Positions 11,494 to 24,400 of a stretch of 64,000 bases of DNA are shown piece by piece. A program made the position numbers and the translations under genes. Position 1 is the first letter of the stretch; every line of letters starts with the position of its first letter. The stretch lies in contig NC_003284.9 of assembly GCF_000002985.6 (NCBI RefSeq), positions 8,618,001 through 8,682,000 of the forward strand. The letters run 5' to 3'. This DNA is from Caenorhabditis elegans. Taxonomy: Eukaryota; Nematoda; Chromadorea; Rhabditida; Rhabditidae. Under the pieces are notes generated by a model. It worked only from the letters and a program-made list of their open reading frames with translations, did not search any database and was not told where the DNA came from.

Positions 11494-13109
11494 AATTTAT
11501 CAATGATTTCTTCAAATCATTTTATTTTCTTATTTCTATGATAGAGTAATACATTTTTAAGGAAACACTTGAAAAGTGCTGAATTTTTAATGCTGCATTC
11601 AATTTAATCGTCCGCGTTGATAAATATTTCAAAACTACGAGCGATAAAAATACAGTTTTCACCAATTTGATGGAAAATCGCCGATCAAGAAGAAAACAAT
11701 TATTTTAGTTTAAAGCTTAAGTTATGTTCAAAGTATTTGTACTGTAATACTGTATGGATTCGAATACGTGACAGTGCTTTAAATATCTCAAAAGGGACGC
11801 AAGCTAAGTTTTCACCGCTTGAGTCAAAATAAAAAATGTTACCAAAAATTTTGTCAAAGTTTTATTAGGTTTATCACTTTAGTTCCACAAAAAAGTTTTT
11901 GATAATTTTCATACAATCCATAATTCCAATTTAAAAGCCCAAAGTTGTTTTGCAAAATGGTAGTTTATTCATCCTTATTCAGTATTCAAAAATATTACTT
12001 GTATAGGATTCAAATTGCAAAATAATTCCTTTAAAAAAAGAAGAAAAAAACATACAACACTGTGTATCAGTTACTCTACTTTTGTTTTCTTGCTAAACCA
12101 AAACTGAAAATATGACGTCAAACACATTAGGGAGTAGGTTGTTGATCAGCAGCTACTTTTTGTGAAATTCGAAAATTCAATGAGAAACAATGTGATAACT
12201 GCGAAAAAAAACAAAACAGGTGTTATTTGGAGCAAGCTATTCCATTCATAATTTATCAAACACTTAATTATTCAATTTTCGAATTGTTTTACTTTCTAAT
12301 AGGCGGAAGTGAGTAAGTATTACTCAAATGTGTTTAAAAAATGTGAAATGGAAAAGTTCTTTGTTAGTTACAATTGTAAGATCAATTTCCATATAGACAT
12401 TTCACAATCTGTGGCAAAAACTGAATTTTGTAATGATTTGAAAAAAATTTTAAGTAAAAATAACAGAAGAATAACTCTAATACTGTAGAAAAAATTATTT
12501 ATACAGTTGAATATTGTTAATCTTAATGAATTTACGAAATAAGGAACGTTCACATAAAATGTTTAGAATTCTAAAAACACTTTTCGAGTGAACCAATTGT
12601 TAAAAAAAAAAAGTTAAAATTTTGGTTTTTCAATGACATGATAACATAGTAAGTTGAAAATAGCAATTGCTCAGTTTTCACCTATCATAACTTGTAAAGT
12701 GGCTTGGAAAAAAACTGTTTACAAATTTGTTCTAATTAAGTTTTTATTGTTTGTAGCAATACAATTCAGTTTCACTCAAGACAACTATCAACTATTATTT
12801 TTGGTTTTATGACACTGCTGTAAGTTCTACCAGCAAAAATGTTCACTGGCGTCACTTCGTTTTCAATTTTGTTTCTAGGTATTCTATTGTATATTTTGTC
12901 ATGCATTTGGTCAAACAAAATATAAAAGCTCATTGCATTAAGCAAAATTCACTGGAAATTTATAACTGGAATGTCAATTTCAGTGGGTCATATCCCAAAA
13001 CATTGAAATCGATTGTTTGATAGCTGAAAGTCTAGCTTGTTCTAGGTTTAGAACACAAAAAATTTAAACAAAGAATTAATTGCCGAAACTGCCCAAAATA
13101 ACGCGACGT

Positions 13110-13470
13110 TTTTTAAACGGACCAGTGAATCGGATAGAGAGAAAAGGCAGCAAAGAAGAAGAATAAGAGATCTTGTTAAGTTCTGCTTTTGCTCCAAGAG
13201 CTTCTAGAGCTCAATTCTACTTCTTGAGTTGTGTCGGCGGCGGTATGGGTGCATTTCTTTTACCGACGGCGATGAATGTCAAGAAGGAATCGAAGAAAAA
13301 ATGAAGACGAAGAAGCAGGAGAAGAAGACGTCTCCATCTCTCATTCAGGACAAGAATAGGAGCATGTAGAAGGACCCGGCTGGCACAGATCAAATCAAAC
13401 AACACAAGTGAATGAGAAATAGAAAAATGAAAAGGAAAGGAGCTGAATTTAATATATTTCTTTTTTACTT
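13110..13470. promoter_or_regulatory. Purine-rich, moderately GC block in the desert
   Basis: A block with long AAGAAGA/GGAGAAG runs on the plus strand (pyrimidine-rich on the minus strand) and GTGTCGGCGGCGGTATGG. It stands out from the surrounding AT-rich DNA. A similar purine-rich block occurs at 26870-26960 upstream of the TARP-like gene. No coding frame is convincing, so a regulatory role is only inferred. Confidence 0.3.
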
Positions 13471-16400
13471 GCATCTCAAAAATTAGACATTGTATTTGAA
13501 AATAAGCTTAGCAACTTTTGAAAACTGTTTCACCTGTTTTGAATGACTTAAAAATTCAAGGTCTGCTGTGGCAATAACGGAGTGGTAACTGTTTTCCACA
13601 ACAACGTTTGCGTGGACGAAGGTGCGCGGCAAATATGCAAAAACGTGATAGCGTTTGTTAGAGTATAACGTTTGACAAACGATTGAAATTAATTTCTTAA
13701 ACAAAAAACTAGTTAATTCAAGAACAATTCATAGCAGTTTTCAAAACGCCAGAATTTATTCACGATCCATTATTATTTATTTAATATCAAATTTTGTTTT
13801 TTTCTCAAATTAAATACTTATTTCAGTAATTAAAAAAAAACCCAGAGCATAGATAATAAAATGCTGCTAGAAATATAGAACTTCTAGCTTTTATAAACAA
13901 TGAAAACTTGTCACAGGTTATCAAACAAAGGAAATTGGCTTACGTATTTTGGAAGATCATAATGAGCAAAAATACAGAATGAAACTTTCGCAGAATACAT
14001 TTCAAAAAGGTTTAATGTTTTTGACACTTTCAGAATATTCCCGAGTTACAAAAACGACACAAAAACGGTTTGGTTTTCAAATTTCTTAAAATTGCAGTTT
14101 TCATTTATTCATAATAAAGGGTATGCTGGTGAAAAAGGCGGAGGAAAACAGAATGAACCCGTTTTCTAAATATAAATAACTTGCTTATATTTTTATATAG
14201 CCACCCAATGGTCTCCGCCTATCAAAATGTACTGGGAATTGGTATAATCCCAATACTTCAATTGAGGTAGCAAGAATCTTATTTTTGATCACCAACTATA
14301 CAACTTGATAAAAAAAAGTGACGATAGTAATGATCAAGTTATGAAGACTCATGATGAAACATGCAGTGAGATTGGCTAGCCAAAAATGAATTTCAAATTC
14401 GCTGACATCATGAATGAGAATGCGCTATTAAAAAATATTAGTCTTCCACCAGAAAACAACGTGTGACCAGAGAAACTACTCTAAATCAAGAATCAGGAAA
14501 AATTTGGTAGTCATTTTAACAATCAACGTTTTTGAGCAAAATGAAAATAAACGAAAAAAAAACACGGATTGAGATGAGAGAAAGAGAAATAACATCGGAT
14601 AATTACAAATTGCAGCAATTTGCGCTCATCTGGACACGGCTCTCGTCATCGAATGAGATATGGATAGGGACGAATCTTCTATTTTGCTTTTCAAGCTTCA
14701 GTACAGACTGTTGCTCAATGTGATGTCGTTCATATTTCGCTTTTTTCGAATTGAGAAGTGTCAAATCACATGTACCCGAGCATTTCAATAACAGTGACAC
14801 TTTGAACCTAAAATAGAGTCGGAATCGGAAGTAGGTGAATTAAAAACACCAGGATGTTCTAAAGCAGTAATTTTCATGAGAAGTAAAATTTCTTCAAGTT
14901 AAAGGTTTTTGGTAAAGTTCCTTTGTCGTTTTTGCGCGTTTCGTGAGTTTTATAATGATATGCATTAATTTTTAATTATTGAATTTTGAGAAAAAAAAAT
15001 TATATTAAACATTGTTCTTCTTATGTTAAAAAATACCTAGTTAATTATAGATTATCTATTATATTAACGGCGCGAGTTACATCTGAAAAATTGTAGAAAT
15101 GACTCTGCAGGAAATTTTCAGTACAATAGTTTAGATATGATATATTAAGTTATGATATTCTCTATCAAATGGATGTAGTTCATAGATCAGAAAATTTATG
15201 ATGTGCGGACATAATACGCCCATTGTGGACCTCGAAAGTTGTCGGTTGCGCATTACCCAAAATATAATTCGAATTTTTGTTTACAATTTTTGTTTGAGTG
15301 TACCCATGTGTCTGTTCTCCAGATATTGCGGAACAGGCAACTGGTATCATGCAAGTCGACGGCATTTTTTGAACAGTGCTCTGCGTGATTTTTATTCCAA
15401 TCAATTTAGAACACTGTTCAAACCGCTAGGGACCACCGCTTTTTTGGGAGGAGAGTGCATTTACTGGAAGATGAAATTGCCTACTGAATAAATTTGATGT
15501 GACCATTTGACTGTACGACAATTGTAAAAAGCTTGCGAGTATATTTAATTGCCGCAATTTCTGGAGACCATGCGAATGAAAACCACTAGGACAGTTACAT
15601 AGAAAGAACCAAAGCAATTTAAAATAATGTTTTGATCTATCTAGTACACTCCTCTAATATGTCATCAGACTATTTTGTCAAAAGAAACAAGGCCAGTTCA
15701 CAAGCAGGTCAACAAGTAATATTTCCTGAAAAGAAGTGATAGTTTTTTCTCCAGCTCATATTGTCTGAACCGAATTTTATTATTCAAATCGTTTTTACTG
15801 AACACAATTTAATAAAATGTTTGATAATAACTTTACTCAAACATTATATAATTAGTGTTTTTGACAAACGATAAGATCCAAAAAATCTTTATTAACTTAA
15901 AACGAGCCAGCTCCTGTTTTTTTAGAAATACAATTATCGAAGCTCATTTTCACTGAAAACGTGTTTTGAGTAATTTTTCCAACTCATATCTGGAACCAAT
16001 CTTCCAACAAGACAAATTGTTTTCTCTTCCTATAATTCAAAATTTAGATCTATCGGTGTTGACGAAAAATAATGTCCGAAGAGCAGACATTTCTGAGAAA
16101 ATTGATAAGAAACACAAAATGAATGGTTTATATGAATGAATTGAGTGAACGAGAGGTAGCCAACAAAAGATGTGCGCGTTCTCCTTGCTCAATATGAAGA
16201 AAAAATTAATTCGAGTGTAGATCGACATATATAAAAAATAGAGACAGGCAAATGAGAAACATGGACAGGGAAAATGCTGAAAATAAAGTTTTCATTGTGA
16301 CAGGAATTTTTTTTTTTTTTCATTTCTTATTTGTATATCATTGGTTATAATGATGACTAACTAGAGTGTATTCATATGAGGTAAATTAACATTCAAATTG

Positions 16401-16689
16401 GCTTCCATCATTTTCTCTATTTTTAGTATTCCTATTCCAAATGTCTTTGTCCTCACATCGTATGGACATATTTAAGAAAACAAAAAAGAAAATTAGGAAT
16501 TTATTTTTCCTTTTTTTGGTGATCACATTCAAGAGCACTCCAAGTTACAAACGGAATTGACTAATGAAGGTTTGAAAACCGGAGTTGGAAGATTTGGAAG
16601 TTTGGAACATTTAAAGTTTTTGTATTGAATAAATAACCTTAAAGGGACACTCTAAAGGCACACGATATTTTGATTGGTGTGTTGTGATC

Positions 16690-17000
16690 AGGGCTGTGCG
16701 GCAGCCGGCGCATAGAAAAAATTTCCAAAGTTTCAACAACTTCGGCAATCCCCGGTTGCTAAATATTGTAGAGTTCCTACACGTTGCCAACTGCCGATGA
16801 CAATTTAAAGGTTTTTTGCTTCAAAAAGTTTATGCAAAAAACCTGCCAAGGTACCACGGAAAATAAAACAAACAATTTTTTAGCCTCCAAAATATAAGTT
16901 AAACTGAAATTAATGTTTGAAAAACGTCAACACGTTTTCAAATTGGTTGCCGGTTTCCAAGAGACTTTTAACGTTCGGCAATTGCCAGTTGTCCAAAAAA
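16690..17000. repeat. Dispersed CGGCAATTGCCG-type repeat
   Basis: Begins near GGGCTGTGCGGCAGCCGG and contains several CGGCAATC, GTTGCC and CGGCAATTGCC units spread over about 300 bases. It is the longest member of this family in the window. Confidence 0.45.
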
Positions 17001-17214
17001 CGTTTTAATGATATTAGTTTTAGCGTATTAAGTGAGAAACGTTCACAGGGGGCTCAAACTTAAAAAATTTTAACTTGTATACATAGAAATCATGTTCGAA
17101 AACAAAAATCCAAAGAACCAAAGTGACCATCAACAATCAAGAGAAACGAAATTCCAAAGGAAATAGGATGTGAGGGAGTAACAAAGAAAGGGAAGACAGA
17201 GCTCACAGCGAATC

Positions 17215-17430
17215 AAAAAAGAGCAAATCATACTTGTTCCGCATCCGAGAGGGACTCTCGCATCGAAATAAAGTCGCCCGAGCGGCAATGATTGCGATGG
17301 CGGCGTCGCGCCAAATCGGAGTCGTGGTTCTTCTCAATTCGCATTGGATTACGGTAGGTAACGAGATAGGAAGAACCATAAAACGGCGGATGAATGTCGT
17401 TATGTACCTGCCGTCTAACCAAAACTGACA
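17215..17430. other. GC-rich island with hairpin potential, unassigned
   Basis: Base composition rises sharply here. CGAGAGGGACTCTCG can fold into a perfect 6-bp hairpin, and GCGA...TCGC pairs follow. Open frames run on both strands (17228-17464 minus, 17234-17428 plus) but neither has convincing splice sites or a recognisable product. A structured RNA gene, a lone exon or a regulatory element are all possible. Confidence 0.25.
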
Positions 17431-20400
17431 ACATTAAAACAATTACTTCTATCCTTTTTAACAAAAAACGATTTGCAGCATAGGAAATTTATGATTGCGT
17501 TCAAAAGTGCTGGCGTGAATATTTATTTTATTTTTATTTTTTTTGAAATAATGGGTCAAATTTTTTTTGCAAAAAACTTCATAAAAGTTATTCAAAAGTT
17601 TTGTAGAGCTGACCACACAACATAATGACTTAATGTTAGCTAAATTTTACAGTTTTGCCACTCTGTATTGAGAGTTTTTGAGATTATGAACCGCCATAAA
17701 AACATATTTTCTACGTTTATAGAAAAGTTTAATTGTGAAATTTGCCTTTTTGGGGTCAGAAACAACACTTTTTAAAGCTCGCTCTCGGAAACTATTTAAA
17801 AACTTAATTTTTAAATTCCCGCGCAACTCTTATAACATTTTCCCAAAAACTTTATATGTCCTGCAAGAAATCAGCTCAAACATTGATCAACAGTTAGTAG
17901 TTGAGTATTATTTCAAAAAAAAATGTCTCATGAATTTTTCGGATATTGGATAAAAAAAATTTTCTCGAAAAGTTCATATTTTCATGGTTCTATTGACATA
18001 TTTCATTACTCTCAGTGAATGAAATGATGTTCATGTTTTTACCCCTCAAAACAAAAATCGATAACAAGATTCAAAAAAATGTGCCAAAATTTGAAATGAC
18101 CATCGTGATGAAAAAGGGATCAGGGCATATTGATAAATCATTCATACGAATCTTGCTCCCTCTTATAAAATAATTTCGAAAATTTTGAAATCTTGAAGGC
18201 TAGAAAATTTAAAATCCAGTGAATGATAGATAGGGAGAGCAAGGTGCTCTTTCGCTCCAATGCTCTATTGAATACTTAATTCACTTTTTCTGCCGTACAA
18301 TCATTAGTTCGAAGGGATCCAGAATTAGACAATTGAGTCATAATGATCAAATCCGACGTAATTTCAGTTTTAATTTAGAAGTGCATGTGTAGACAAGCGG
18401 AACAGATTTTCGAAGATACGATGAAGTGGATCGTGTAGGAAAAACACTTTAGAAATGGAAAATGTCAATTACAAATGACTAGTTTAGTTAAAACCAATGA
18501 GAAAGTATTTGTTTCTTTTGAAATCATGTCTTTTCTAGTTTCAAAAAAATTATTTTTTATAATTGAAGCGCACATAAACTGTTCGAGATAACCATTAAAA
18601 ATAGAATAAGTTATCCAAGTTTTCAAAACCTATTTTGTACAGATTGACCATTATTTTTTAGAAATTTTGCTCTATAGTATTTTTCCATGAAAAGTGATGG
18701 CCTTTCAGGGAGATCGTTACCCCAAAAAGTTTTCGAAGTTTCTTGAATTGGAACGTGATTTTAGGCTTTTTTTAATAATGTTATTTTTTATCATAAAAAG
18801 TAAAGTAGTAATACATGAAATGTTCCTTTGCGAGCAGAATTTGAAATATTCCATGTTAAAAAAACCAAAAACTTTTTCGAGTGAACGAAACCCACAAGTA
18901 CTCAATATACAATGAAAACCTACAGAAATTTACCTGTTTAAAAAAAGTCATGAGTTTTATTTTGTGAACGTCCAAAAGTTAATGTTTCCTGCCCGTGATG
19001 AATATGAAAATAATGAAAAACGATCGATTTTCAGTCACCCAAAAATAACACGAGAATTATAAGCGAAAATAAAAAATCCGCGCAAGTCAGAAAGACGGGG
19101 GAGGATGTAAAACGATAGGCACCAATGAGAAAGATCCTTTCCCAACAAATGAGCTGCTTTCTTTGAGTCGAACCAACTCGGATTTCAAAACGCGCATTAT
19201 AAACAAACGAACGCGCTTTTTTTTCTGTTCAAAAAAGTACTTTGGACCAATATGATAATTGCAAACTGGAACAGACTGTAACTTTCAAAATTTAAAATAT
19301 ACATATACCGTATGTTTCTTATTTGTTTTAAGTTTTTAATTAGTCTTCAACTGATTAATTCTTATTTTTATAACGAAATTGAAAAGCTTGAAAATTTCAA
19401 ATTGTTTTTTTGGATTTTGCATCATCCAAATATTTTTTTGTTTTTAATCAAATTCGACTTATTTCTTCCAGTTTTTCCGATTTGTTGATTGACGTTGGTT
19501 ACCGTAGAGGAATAAAAAAAATACTATTAGAGGTGCAAAAATAAAAAAGGGAATACGACAAGATTATTCAATTTCTTAAAGCCAAAAGTTAAATACAAAA
19601 GTTCCTTTTTAAAAAGTTCCTTGGGATTTTTTATAACAATCGAAGAAATCTAAGTTTTAGTTATTTAAGGCATGAAAAATTATTTTGCCACAGTTTTTCA
19701 TTCTTAAATTTGATTTTGAATTTTTGGCATTTTATAAAAAATATTGAGTAAGCATTTCCAAGAAACCTGCAAACATGTATTCTTAAGTTATGCAAAAATG
19801 AAATCAGGAGCAAAGCTGAAAAAATATATAAATTTTTTGGTGCAGTTTATCTCTTTTAAATATCCGGGTGGGCGGAAAGGAAATTTGGGTTGTTACTGAG
19901 TATCCAGTAGATTTGCGCTCAGTCCCCATTGAAAAACTCGTAAAGATAGTCGTTTTACGGGCATCATTGGCTTGCAGAAGATGAAAATCAGAAAAGTAAA
20001 AATAATAAAACTAGCTTTATTTGATAGTGCTGGAGTTCATTTGTCAAAGATCAGAGCAGAGTTTAGAAGATTTGAAGATAGCTCATTAGAAAAAAAACAC
20101 ACACAAAACAGGAACATCTTACCTCCAAGTAAGATCTCATGAATCTAGAAAAGTGTGTTTAGAAAAACCTGGCTGAAAATGTTTTTGGTTACGCACCACT
20201 GGTGCTGTTTTCACTTTTTTTTGACTGGTAGCCGTATGAAGAAGGAATGTCGCCAAACACAAACATCACGTTCCAATATTGCAACTAAAACGGCAACAAA
20301 GTCAACTTGTTGAGCATTTTTGATAGGTTTGTTGTTCTCCTGATCGACGTTTTGCTCCAATCAGAAAAAAACAATAATACAATGCAATATCGCTTACATT

Positions 20401-20619
20401 TTGTCAATTAACGTATAGATACCATAGAGGCTGCAATGCAGGAGCTAATAATAGATTATAACAAAAACTGTTCAACAGTCTTAAGAAAACAAAAAAAAAC
20501 GCGTAATTGAAACCTATGGGATAAAACAAAGATGGTGGTACTTTGAAAATAACACTTTTTAAAGTGGAAAAATTATTAAGTTTTTGAATAGTTTTTTTTT
20601 AAAGATTACCAAAAGATTT

Positions 20620-20691
20620 AGGGGGCACCCGGAGTTGAACCAGGGACCTCTCGATCTGCAGTCGAATGCTCTGCCACTGAGCTATACCCCC
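20620..20691 (-). tRNA. tRNA-Cys(GCA)
   Basis: Identical 72-nt tRNA-Cys, on the minus strand. With the plus-strand copy at 20922 it repeats the head-to-head arrangement seen in the GPCR intron (5998 and 6282). The spacer also retains similar pieces (GTTGGACAAAC and CGTATTTGTCCTT), so the two pairs look like descendants of one duplication. Confidence 0.95.
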
Positions 20692-20921
20692 ACACTTCAG
20701 ACGATGCGCCCATTTTGGGAAAAATTTTCGGAACTTTGTGTGAGAAGCCTGTATCTAAACAGCCATCCCAAAGTTGGACAAACAAATTGACCACAGACAG
20801 AGAGAGAAACGAGATCGGGAGACAACAGTGGGACGGTGATCCCGTATTTGTCCTTGTGTCCTCCGCATCTCTCCACTTCCAAATTAACCAATTCTTTATA
20901 TCGTTATATCTATGTTTATGT

Positions 20922-20993
20922 GGGGGTATAGCTCAGTGGCAGAGCATTCGACTGCAGATCGAGAGGTCCCTGGTTCAACTCCGGGTGCCCCCT
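20922..20993 (+). tRNA. tRNA-Cys(GCA)
   Basis: Plus-strand 72-nt tRNA-Cys, head-to-head with the copy at 20620, followed by ACTTTTTCC, a likely polymerase III stop. Confidence 0.95.
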
Positions 20994-21224
20994 AAATACT
21001 TTTTCCTATTTTAAACTTTAGAGGGTGTCTAACTAATTGACGTGATATTCGCGGAATAATGTTTTAATTTAGAAAAAACAAAAAGTTTCGAAATTTTTCT
21101 TACCCGTGCCAAAATTTATAGATATAGAAAATAAAGTTCATAAATTTACAGATGCATTAAATAAAGTTCATATTTCAAAAATGATAAAATTTAAAATGTT
21201 TTCGAATCATTTTCAAAAACTTTT

Positions 21225-21295
21225 CGACCACGGCAGGATTCGAACCTACAATCTTCTGCTCCGTAGGCAGACGCGTTATCCATTGCGCCACGGCC
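21225..21295 (-). pseudogene. tRNA-Arg(ACG) copy lacking two bases (probable tRNA pseudogene)
   Basis: The copy matches the tRNA-Arg at 6460 and 22794 except for a 2-base deletion at the acceptor/D-arm junction (CCACGGCC instead of CCACGCGGCC on the plus strand), leaving 71 nt. A seven-pair acceptor stem can be redrawn as GGCCGTG with CGTGGTC, but then the two linker bases U8 and G9 are missing. These are structurally important in nearly all tRNAs. The anticodon and T arm remain intact. It lies just past the 3' end of the TARP-like gene. Confidence 0.8.
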
Positions 21296-21390
21296 ACATT
21301 TTAGTTTGACCCAGTCTTCTTTTTTTGTGTCTTTTATTTGAGATCAAGAAAATTTTACACTACAAAGTGTAATAGTCAGACAAAAGCAAA

Positions 21391-21396
21391 TTTATT
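21391..21396 (-). terminator. Poly(A) signal of the TARP-like gene
   Basis: TTTATT on the plus strand is AATAAA on the minus strand, 66 bases after the stop codon at 21464-21462. Confidence 0.65.
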
Positions 21397-21461
21397 TTAA
21401 AAGAAAAACGAATTGTTCGAAAGAAATTTTAATATATTTTGATAGTAAAAATGATAACAGA

Positions 21462-24400
21462 TCAAACGTCTTGCATAAATAACAGGCTGGGATTCGAAAA
21501 TGATGCCTGACTTGACCTTCTTGAGTTTCTCCGCGATCCCTGTGAAAAACTCGGAATTGGAAGATATGAGGCAAGTGAACCCCTTCGAAAACTTTCAAGC
21601 GGTGGTATTCCGAGCTCTTTATCAAGTTGGGCTCGCCGTACTGAAATGAATAGTGTCAATAGTTGTTATCTTGTTTATAAATTTACATTTCGCTTCCAAT
21701 CCAGGGACGAATTGTAACTTTTCCACGACAGAAGGATATCGCCTAAAATATAAAAATGCGTGCAGACATGCGCATATTTGCACTGGTATGAATGACAGTG
21801 CAGATGAAAAGAAAGGTGGTCCTGGAACAAAATTATTGGTGGTTTCTTTTAAGGTTAAATCTACCATATGTATAACTGAATTTGCTTGGCTCTCCGGCTG
21901 CATTCGGTTTCATTCGTGGTGCTAACTCGTCATCCACTACACAAACGACCATTAAAACAGCGATGCAAAGAATGATACCTGAAAAAAATCGATGTATTGT
22001 TTTTAATTTAAATTTCAACCTTAGTTACTGAAGAAAATGAATTTTCAGACATCCGTATATTCTCTATTAGTGCGGCGTGCCTTTTTCCGGGCTCCCAGGG
22101 ACTTGTGAACTATCAAAGACTGCCGGACAACAGGAGACTGCCGCACTGGTTTGCGATAACATCTTACTTTGAGGTTACTACTTTTGAAGGTAGTCACTTC
22201 GAAAAGAAATCAAAGAAGAATGAACAAGGATACCATTGTAGTAGTCGAATATTTGAGGTGGGTTTCGCAACCAAAAAGAAGAGATGCCGCACTATTAGAG
22301 ACTACCGTACTAATAGAGAATATACGGTAACAACATTATAATAAATTCCTTCACACGTGCACAAATCGTTCATAGAATGAGGCATATTAAAAAATTAGCT
22401 TGTTAACGAAACATTTCATTCACAGTTTTTTAATGTGGTCCGCACAAAAACAATTTTTGTATTTTTTTTTAATAAAAAAAAATACGTCATCCAAATTGAA
22501 AAAATACCTAGGTTAAAAAGATTTACTTGTGCATTTTTCCCAATTATATTTTCCATTTATAAAAAATGAACATACGCAGAATATTTTTATAATTCTACGC
22601 TTAGCAAACATCAAGCTTACGAAATTTTTTTTTTGACAAATCAGTTTGAAAGCACGCGCTGTTTTTCCGAGTGAACAATACCAAAGTTTAGAGATTTTTC
22701 TTACAGGTGTCAAAATTTATGGATGTGAAAAATAAAGTTCATATTTTAAAAATAATAAAATTTAAAATGTTTTTGAAGTATTAAAAAAGTTTCCGACCAC
22801 GGCAGGATTCGAACCTACAATCTTCTGCTCCGTAGGCAGACGCGTTATCCATTGCGCCACGCGGCCACATTCTTCCCAGTCACGTTTTATTTAAACGAAG
22901 AAGTTAATGAAGAAATATTTTTAGTTTCATAAATATACCTGTACCAATTACATAATTAGCCCCCTTATTTTGAGTAAGACTAAACTGCAAATTAAAATTG
23001 TTTACTTTCACAAATATCGTAAATTTTTTTTTTTTGAGTTTGAGTAGTTGAACATAGTAAATTAAGACTCTAAACCTCGACAGAAATACCTTTATACTTT
23101 TTGAATAGAAAAAACTTACTTCCGCAAATATATGTAATTGATGAGAATAGTGTGTAAAACGAAGATCGAATATGTCCAACAACCCCTAAAAAGAAGGCAA
23201 AACAACAAACAAGTGCACCACTGACATGTAATAGAGCAGGTAAGCCTAGCCGTACTGAAAAGTGAACATTTTCTATACGTAAAGGGAGAACGTCGGTGAG
23301 GGTAGTGTTACGAAGAGAGAAGAAAAGCTAAAATTGAATCAGGCACTCACTAATTACCGCGAGAGAAGCAAGAGAAATGTCAGTGAGATCGACTTGAGAA
23401 AGCAATGGGTTGAGGTAGCATTTGTATTCACTTTCAGATGCTGTAATTAGGATTTAGTTGAAATCAATTTCAAATTTAAGAAAATAAAACTCACGAGGAA
23501 TTTCAATTTCATCATAAATAATTCCAGAGTTATTATTGATATGGACTCTACAAATTTGAAAATATCCCGTATTGTAATGAAATGTTGACTCCTGAAATGT
23601 TTAACCATTATTCTTAATACATTTTAGCGTAATTCAATTAAGTGTGTATAATATATATTTGTCTACTTTCTTTAAAGTTTTTCAGCCCTAAGTTATCCAA
23701 CTACGCTGCGCTAGTTTAACATAGAAAGTTACTTTTAAAAGTTTTTTTTTTCACAATCGCAACTTTGCTCTTGACATTTGAAGTGAAAAACTACAATAAT
23801 CTACTTAAAAACTTTGTTTTTGATTTTATTTTATGATTAACAGTTTTCGCAATGATTTCTCATTTTTTGTTTAAACTAATGTATGTATAATAAATAATTT
23901 ATTTAATTTCAAACATAGCCTTCAAATAAGTATTTTCGTGAATGAGAAAGTAACCAAAAAAAGTAGTACCTGTTCCAATACATACTATGTCAAAAAAAAT
24001 CTTACGATTTTCGTAACAGTAAGAAAAATTAACTTGAAATGATTTTCAAATTTTGACATTCCTTGTAACTTTTCAAAATTCTAGCACATTCTTTATTCGT
24101 TAACGTGGTTACATTTAAACTATGATTTTTCATAATTTTCTGTTTTTTTTAATTGCAAACACATGAATGGTTTGAAGTAAATTAAAAAGTGAAAGTAAAC
24201 ACTTTTACTGAAAAAACATCTGAAGACTAAATTTGAATTCCCGCATAAAATCATTTACATGCGAAATTCAAAAACGGTCACTTTCAGTCATTTTTGTGGA
24301 TTTTTTGTAAGAATTCCTAATTTCAACAGATTTTCCGAATATTCGAAAAATTAAGTTTTTTCATGCTTCAGAATGTTTAATTTCAGTTTAAGAATCTAAC

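Larger units (their letters stand above)
7191..20619. other. 13.4 kb gene desert upstream of the GPCR gene
   Basis: I see no exon series with matching splice sites and phases on either strand. Content: AT-rich sequence, TGCCTAC-type repeat remnants (7400-7570), a 20-C tract (10687-10706), a duplicated 17-mer (11455-11493), a purine-rich block (13110-13470), a CGGCAATTGCCG-type repeat (16690-17000) and a GC-rich structured island (17215-17430). Short opposed open frames at 15180-15491 have no family resemblance I recognise. Much of this is likely cis-regulatory sequence of the GPCR gene. Confidence 0.55.

Noticed and set aside
15180-15491. Opposed open frames of 74 and 97 codons
   Set aside because: No splice signals, no recognisable domain, and overlap on both strands. 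Chance or a very old repeat is more likely.
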